This document shows positions 59,277 to 64,000 of a DNA stretch of 64,000 bases, piece after piece (the first letter of the stretch is position 1; every line of letters starts with the position of its first letter). This DNA is from Massilia aurea (GTDB taxonomy: Bacteria; Pseudomonadota; Gammaproteobacteria; Burkholderiales; Burkholderiaceae_D). The DNA lies in contig NZ_JANUGZ010000004.1 of NCBI RefSeq assembly GCF_024753205.1, positions 310,001 through 374,000 of the forward strand, given 5' to 3'. A program made the position numbers and the translations under genes. The notes below the pieces were generated by a model, which saw only the letters and a program-made list of their open reading frames with translations, was not told where the DNA came from and ran no database searches.

Positions 59277-62200
59277 ATGTACTACCCAAAGGCTAAACAG
59301 ACCTTGATCAGTCTGGCAGTTGCCAGCGCATGCGCGGCGTTCATGCCGGCGTTTGCCCAGGAAGCGGCCAGCATGCCGCCAGCCGAAACCGCCACCAGCG
59401 CCCCCAACCAGGCGGTCGACGCGGCCAGCAATCCCACCGCGTCGATCACCGGCCCCGCGCAAAACGGCACGCAGACCGTCGTCGTGACCGGCCTGCGCGC
59501 CAGTCTCGAATCGTCGATGAACCTCAAGCGCAATGCGCAGGGCTTCGTGGACGGCATCGTCGCTGAAGACATCGGCAAATTCCCCGACACGAACCTGGCC
59601 GAATCGCTGCAGCGCATCTCGGGCGTGTCGATCGATCGCGAAATCGGCGAAGGCTCGAAGATCACCGTGCGTGGCGTTGGCCCCGACTTCAACCTGGTGC
59701 TGCTCAATGGCCGCCAGATGCCGGTATCGAACCTGGGCGACCGCAATGGCCGCGCGTTCGACTTCGCCAACATCGCCTCCGAAGCGATCTCGCAGCTGCA
59801 GGTCTACAAATCGAGCCGCGCCGAGACCCCGACCGGCGGCGTCGGCGCGACCATCAACGTGATCACCGCGCGCCCGCTGTCGCGTCCCGGCATGCAGGCC
59901 AGCATCGGCATCAAGGGCGTGCACGACACGTCGGCCACCAACCTGCCGGACGGTCTCCAGCACGGCAACAAGGTCACGCCGGAAGTCTCGGGCATCTACT
60001 CGAACACCTCGGCCGATGGCCGTTTCGGCATCGGCCTGTCGGCCAGCTACCAGGAACGCAACCTGGGCTATAACCGCGCGTCGGTGGCCAATGGCTGGAA
60101 GGGCCCGTTCCGCGGCGACCAGGAAACCTACGGCGCGATCCCGCTGCCAGGCAAGCCGGGTTCCGAGCTGATCACGAACCGCCCCGGCCCGACTGACCTG
60201 TACCAGACCCCGCAGAACCTGAACTACAACCTGAGCGGCGTGCAGCGCGAGCGCACCAACGGCCAGGTGGTGTTCCAGTTCGCGCCGAACAAGTCGATCA
60301 CCAGCACCGTCGACTACACCTATTCGGAAAACAAGATCCACACCCGCCGCAACGACATGTCGGCATGGTTCAACTTCGGCCCGTCGTCAAGCAGCTGGAC
60401 CGACGGTCCGATCGCCGGCCCGCTGACATATGCCGAGCTGATCCCGGCCGGGAACAGCGACATCGCCATGGGCGTGTCGGACTTCGCCACGCGCAGCGAA
60501 AACAAGTCGCTGGGCTTCAACACGGTCTGGCGCGTCAATCCCGACCTGCGCTTTGAACTCGATGCGCACAGCTCGTCGGCCGAATCGACCCCGGACAGCC
60601 CCTGGGGCTCGAGCAACGTGATCGGCACCGCCAGCTTCAGCCGCGGCAACACCAGCGTCGACTTTTCGCAAGATTTCCCCGTGCTGAGCATTCAAGGCGC
60701 CGACTACGCGCGCGCGCCGCAGCAGGTCACCGGCTCGGTGTTCGAGAACGGCTACATGAAGACCGAAGTCGACCAGATCCAGACCCACGGCAGCTGGAAA
60801 GTGCTGGAAGCGTCCGAGTTCAAGTTCGGCGTCGGCGCGACCAAGGTCGACTACCGCTCGGCGTTCTCGGTGCAGCAGCGCGACAGCTGGGGCGGCGCGA
60901 CGCAGGCGTCCGACTACCCGGCCAGCCTGTTCACCGTCGACAGCCTCGGCAAGTATTTTGACCAGGTCAACGGCAGCGACAACCCGGCCCTGTTCGACCG
61001 CTTCCACACCTTCAACTTCGGCCAGATCCGCGACATCGTATCCCAGGCCTCCGGCCTGCCGGAGCTGTATCTGCCGAAGACGACCTACGACACCGACCGT
61101 CGTACCGAAGAAAAGTCGAAGAGCCTGTACCTGCAGTTCAATACCGAGTGGGATACCCGCTTCCCGATCAATACCTCGCTGGGCGTGCGTTACGAGAAGA
61201 CCGACGTGAGCTCCACCGCGCTGGTGCCGACTCCGACCGGGATCAACTGGGTCTCGCAGAATGAACTGCGGGTGATCGTTGGCGAATCGGGCTTTACCAC
61301 GCTCAAGGGCAACTACAGCCACGTGCTACCAAGCTTCGACGCCGACATCGCGCTGCGCGACGACATCAAGGGGCGTTTCAGCTATGGCCACACGATCGGC
61401 CGTCCACGCTACGACCAGATCGCCGGCGGCCAGGTGCTCGACACGCTGGCGCGCGTCGATGGCGGCACCGGCTCGCAGGGCAACCCGGCGCTGGAGCCAG
61501 TCAAGTCGAAGAACTTCGACATCGCTCTCGAGTGGTACTACGGCCGCCAGAGCTTTGTTTCGGTCAACCACTTCCGCAAGCAGCTCGAGAACTACGCTGG
61601 ACAGTCGCAAGTCATCGCCCAGCCGTTCGGCGTGCGCACGCCCGTTGGCGGCGCGTACTGGAATGCGGCGCTGGCCAGCTGCACGACTGCGGACACCACC
61701 TGCATCCGCAACTACATCTTCCGCAACTTCGACGGCCAGCCGGGCGTGACCGCGGGGCCGGTCAACGACTCGGGCGACGCCACTGGCACCATCAAGTCCA
61801 TCGCCACCGATCCGGTCGCGAACTTCCGCATCACGTCGTATTCGAACCAGAAGAAGGCAAACATCCGCGGCCTGGAATTCAACCTCCAGCACATGTTCGG
61901 CAACAGCGGCTTCGGCGTGCAGGCCAACTACACCTACGTCAATTCGGGCCTGAAGTACGACAACGGCAGCGTGGGCGAGCAGTTCGCACTGGTCGGCCTG
62001 GGCGACTCGGCCAATCTGGTGGGTATCTTCGAGAACGACAAGTGGAACGTGCGCGCGGCCTACAACTGGCGCGACGAATTCCTGTCGTCGACCTTCGACG
62101 GTGCCGGTCCGAACCCGAACTACGTCGAAGCGTACGGTCAGCTCGATCTGAGCGTCGGCTACAACGTCAACAAGAACCTGTCCGTCTCGTTCGAGGGCAT

Positions 62201-62309
62201 CAACCTGACCGACGAGATCCAGCGCACGCACGGCCGCACCAAGCAGCAGGTGCTGTTCGTGACGCAATCGGGTCCGCGTTACATGCTCGCGGCGCGCTAC
62301 AAATTCTGA
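59277..62309 (+). CDS. TonB-dependent outer-membrane receptor, carbohydrate type
   Basis: A 1010-residue outer-membrane transporter. A signal peptide (to about 27) and a linker rich in Ala/Pro precede the TonB-box-like VVVTGLRASLESSMNLKR. The plug domain follows (DIGKFPDTNLAESLQRISGV, ITVRGVGPDFNLVLLNGRQM, GVGATINVITARPL). The long barrel ends with ...RYMLAARYKF. This VTGxR type belongs to receptors of carbohydrate utilisation loci in Caulobacter and Xanthomonas relatives. CAGGAG precedes ATG 59277. The LacI-type operator upstream and the glucanase next door suggest that it imports glucan fragments. Confidence 0.94.
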   Translation: MYYPKAKQTLISLAVASACAAFMPAFAQEAASMPPAETATSAPNQAVDAASNPTASITGPAQNGTQTVVVTGLRASLESSMNLKRNAQGFVDGIVAEDIGKFPDTNLAESLQRISGVSIDREIGEGSKITVRGVGPDFNLVLLNGRQMPVSNLGDRNGRAFDFANIASEAISQLQVYKSSRAETPTGGVGATINVITARPLSRPGMQASIGIKGVHDTSATNLPDGLQHGNKVTPEVSGIYSNTSADGRFGIGLSASYQERNLGYNRASVANGWKGPFRGDQETYGAIPLPGKPGSELITNRPGPTDLYQTPQNLNYNLSGVQRERTNGQVVFQFAPNKSITSTVDYTYSENKIHTRRNDMSAWFNFGPSSSSWTDGPIAGPLTYAELIPAGNSDIAMGVSDFATRSENKSLGFNTVWRVNPDLRFELDAHSSSAESTPDSPWGSSNVIGTASFSRGNTSVDFSQDFPVLSIQGADYARAPQQVTGSVFENGYMKTEVDQIQTHGSWKVLEASEFKFGVGATKVDYRSAFSVQQRDSWGGATQASDYPASLFTVDSLGKYFDQVNGSDNPALFDRFHTFNFGQIRDIVSQASGLPELYLPKTTYDTDRRTEEKSKSLYLQFNTEWDTRFPINTSLGVRYEKTDVSSTALVPTPTGINWVSQNELRVIVGESGFTTLKGNYSHVLPSFDADIALRDDIKGRFSYGHTIGRPRYDQIAGGQVLDTLARVDGGTGSQGNPALEPVKSKNFDIALEWYYGRQSFVSVNHFRKQLENYAGQSQVIAQPFGVRTPVGGAYWNAALASCTTADTTCIRNYIFRNFDGQPGVTAGPVNDSGDATGTIKSIATDPVANFRITSYSNQKKANIRGLEFNLQHMFGNSGFGVQANYTYVNSGLKYDNGSVGEQFALVGLGDSANLVGIFENDKWNVRAAYNWRDEFLSSTFDGAGPNPNYVEAYGQLDLSVGYNVNKNLSVSFEGINLTDEIQRTHGRTKQQVLFVTQSGPRYMLAARYKF

Positions 62310-62374
62310 TAGCGCAGCATCTGTCCGGCGCCGGTATTCGGGAGTAGACTTCCCGCACACCGGCCCTGCAACCG

Positions 62375-62408
62375 CAGCGGCGGGCCGGCATCAGCCGGCC
62401 CGCCGCTG
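62375..62408 (+). terminator. Strong hairpin between receptor and SapC genes
   Basis: CAGCGGCGGGCCGGC-ATCA-GCCGGCCCGCCGCTG is a perfect 15-bp GC stem (arms 62375-62389 and 62394-62408). A smaller CGGGA-N7-TCCCG stem precedes it. The following TCGTTT is a weak T-tract. It may reduce expression of sapC relative to the receptor, or protect the receptor mRNA end. Confidence 0.75.
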
Positions 62409-62449
62409 TCGTTTCACCGCATGATTCCAATAACGACAACGAGACGTCC

Positions 62450-63160
62450 ATGCCCAATATCGCCCTGCTGAACAATATCGAACACAAGGACCTGCGCATC
62501 ATCGCTGGTCACCACCCCGGCCTGGGCAGCGAAGTCGCGTGGGTGCCGACCTTCGCCGACGAATTCCGCTCCCTGCAGGGGATCTACCCGATCATCTTCC
62601 GCCAGCTCGAAGACGGCGTGAACTTCGAAGCGATCGCGCTGCTGGGCTTTACCGAAGACGAAAACCTGTTCCTGCAAGACGGCCGCTGGGATGCGCCGCT
62701 CGTGCCGTGGATGCACGAGCGCCAGCCGTTCTACATCGGCCGCAATGGCGACGAGCTGATGATCCAGGTCGACCTCGACCACCCGCGCGTGAGCACGACC
62801 GACGGCGAGCCGGTGTTCAAGCCGCATGGCGGCAACACCGAGTACCTGGAAAAGGTCAGCACCATGCTGTCGAACATCCACAACGGCGTGCAGGCCAATA
62901 TCGGCTTTCTCGAAGCCCTCAAGCGCCATGATCTGCTCGATGCGTTCGTGCTCGACATCGAATTCGACAATGGCGCGCAGAACCGCCTGGGCGGCTTCTT
63001 CACGATCCACGAAGAACGCCTGGGCGCGCTCGATGGCGCCATCATCGCCGAACTGCATGCGGCAGGCTACCTGGCGCCGATCTACTTCGCACTGGCCTCG
63101 CTGTCGAACTTCCGCAACCTGATCGACCGCAAGAATCACCGCGATGCTGCCGGCCGCTAA
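62450..63160 (+). CDS. SapC-family protein
   Basis: A 236-residue protein matching the SapC family: EVAWVPTFADEFRSLQGIYP, PIIFRQLEDGVNFEAIALLG, PWMHERQPFYIGRNGDELMI and FLEALKRHDLLDAFVLDIEF. In many Gram-negative bacteria this gene follows a TonB receptor and precedes cupin-like and tryptophan-halogenase-like genes. Its biochemical role is unknown; a link to S-layer secretion was proposed in Campylobacter for a distant namesake. No signal peptide is evident. Its stop overlaps the next gene by 17 bases. Confidence 0.88.
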   Translation: MPNIALLNNIEHKDLRIIAGHHPGLGSEVAWVPTFADEFRSLQGIYPIIFRQLEDGVNFEAIALLGFTEDENLFLQDGRWDAPLVPWMHERQPFYIGRNGDELMIQVDLDHPRVSTTDGEPVFKPHGGNTEYLEKVSTMLSNIHNGVQANIGFLEALKRHDLLDAFVLDIEFDNGAQNRLGGFFTIHEERLGALDGAIIAELHAAGYLAPIYFALASLSNFRNLIDRKNHRDAAGR

Positions 63161-64000
63161 CGCCATCCGCGAGCTGGCCGGTGTGACGCCGGCCGATCTC
63201 GATGCAACGATCCTGGCGTCGACCGAGCCGCTGCTGCTGCGCGGCCTGGTGGCGCACTGGCCGGTGGTGGCTGCAGGGCGCCAGTCGCCGCAGGCAGCGC
63301 TCGACTATTTGCGCCGCTGGTGCGGCGACGCCACCGTCAATGCGATGCTCGGCCCGCCCGACATTGGCGGTCGCTTCTTCTACAACGCGGCGCTCGACGG
63401 CTTCAATTTCCAGTCGCTGCGCGTGCGGCTCGACGCCGTGCTCGATGAACTGGCAAAGCACCTGGCCGCGCCGGCGCCGCCCGCGATCTATGTCGGCTCG
63501 ACCACGATCGACGGTGCACTGCCGGGCTTCAGAGGCGAGAACGACGTCGACCTGGGCCCGCGCGACCCTCTGGCGTCGATCTGGGTCGGCACCCGCACCC
63601 GCATCGCTGCCCATTACGATGTGCCGGACAACCTGGCCTGCATCGCGGCCGGGCGACGCCGCTTCACGCTGTTCCCGCCGGGGCAGCAGCACAATCTGTA
63701 CATCGGCCCGATCGACCTGACGCCGGCAGGCCAGCCCATCAGCCTGGTCGATTTCGCACAGCCCGACCTTGCACGTTTTCCACGGTTTGCTGACGCACTC
63801 GCGCAGGCGCAGAGCGCCGAACTTGGCCCTGGCGACGCACTGTTCATCCCCAGCATGTGGTGGCACCACGTCGAGGCGCTGGACGATGTCAACGTGCTGG
63901 TCAATTACTGGTGGCGCCAGTCGCCGGACTGGATGGACACGCCCAACAACGCGCTGATGCACGCCCTGATGACGGTGCGCGACCTGCCGCCGGCGCAGCG
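63144..64000 (+). CDS. Cupin-like (JmjC/cupin_8) protein, 3' end outside window
   Basis: The frame stays open from the ATG at 63144 to the last base, giving at least 285 residues. The domain has VGTRTRIAAHYDVPDNLACI with an HxD metal motif (H-Y-D), RRRFTLFPPGQQHNLYIGPI, and GDALFIPSMWWHHVEAL with the distal metal histidine. These are Fe(II)/2-oxoglutarate-type cupin features. It overlaps sapC and so is translated with it. In receptor-SapC loci this gene is common but the substrate is unknown; hydroxylation of a protein or peptide is possible. The C-terminus is not visible. Confidence 0.85.
   Translation, partial: MLPAANAIRELAGVTPADLDATILASTEPLLLRGLVAHWPVVAAGRQSPQAALDYLRRWCGDATVNAMLGPPDIGGRFFYNAALDGFNFQSLRVRLDAVLDELAKHLAAPAPPAIYVGSTTIDGALPGFRGENDVDLGPRDPLASIWVGTRTRIAAHYDVPDNLACIAAGRRRFTLFPPGQQHNLYIGPIDLTPAGQPISLVDFAQPDLARFPRFADALAQAQSAELGPGDALFIPSMWWHHVEALDDVNVLVNYWWRQSPDWMDTPNNALMHALMTVRDLPPAQ

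Noticed and set aside
1..64000. CRISPR array, tRNA/rRNA genes, transposase or phage genes
   Set aside because: I looked for repeat-spacer patterns, CCA-ended cloverleaf genes, and transposase or integrase motifs and saw none.

Overview
The window looks like a chromosome segment of a GC-rich betaproteobacterium, most likely a Massilia/Duganella-type Oxalobacteraceae. This is inferred from gene content: a complete exosortase A (XrtA/PEP-CTERM) exopolysaccharide locus, an HPr-rel-A cassette, FeeM-type acyltransferases, a fused B12-dependent mutase, a Tad/Flp pilus locus and a TonB receptor-SapC-cupin carbohydrate locus. No rRNA, tRNA, CRISPR array, insertion sequence or phage gene was recognised.

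Layout. 1-1940: the 3' end of a UbiA-type prenyltransferase gene and a polytopic membrane protein of unknown role, both visibly lower in GC than what follows. 2105-27717: the exosortase A polysaccharide locus. It holds an acyl-CoA ligase and a PLP decarboxylase (+), a coupled three-gene unit for two glycosyltransferases and an O-ligase (-), UDP-glucose dehydrogenase and a sugar epimerase (+), sugar-decoration genes (WbsX-like, GT2, GT32-like), and a ten-gene minus-strand operon. That operon runs from the chain-length protein through tyrosine autokinase, outer-membrane protein, ATPase, deacetylase, FemAB protein, glycosyltransferase, exosortase and second glycosyltransferase to the amidotransferase. 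28112-29708: an exported serine protease and the polysaccharide export lipoprotein. 29881-32759: a tightly overlapping HPr-rel-A cassette headed by a cysteine-rich protein with a twin-arginine-like leader. 32912-37125: two paralogous FeeM acyltransferases bracketing a methyltransferase, a sigma-54-driven PEP-CTERM protein and a ThiF/E1-like enzyme. 37278-40052: the large TPR lipoprotein PrsT.

40243-46393: a small unknown protein, the fused isobutyryl-CoA-type mutase IcmF, and a convergent HD-GYP/GGDEF pair expected to degrade and make c-di-GMP. 46755-57184: a Tad locus (Flp pilin, prepilin peptidase, an unusual AAA ATPase, CpaB, secretin, small putative lipoprotein, TadZ/CpaE, CpaF, TadB, TadC, TPR/LytR_C lipoprotein). 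57190-64000: a polysaccharide deacetylase-GH16 fusion divergent from a TonB receptor, SapC and a cupin-like protein cut by the window end. Two LacI-type operators sit just downstream of the two divergent promoters.

How they work together. The first 40 kb codes for making, sizing and exporting a polysaccharide, and for sorting PEP-CTERM proteins to the surface through XrtA. A near-perfect sigma-54 promoter on the PEP-CTERM gene fits the known RpoN/PrsK-PrsR control of such systems; PrsK and PrsR themselves are not in the window. The remaining loci cover adhesion (Tad pili), c-di-GMP signalling and glucan capture. The least understood parts are the HPr-rel-A cassette and the FeeM/ThiF island.
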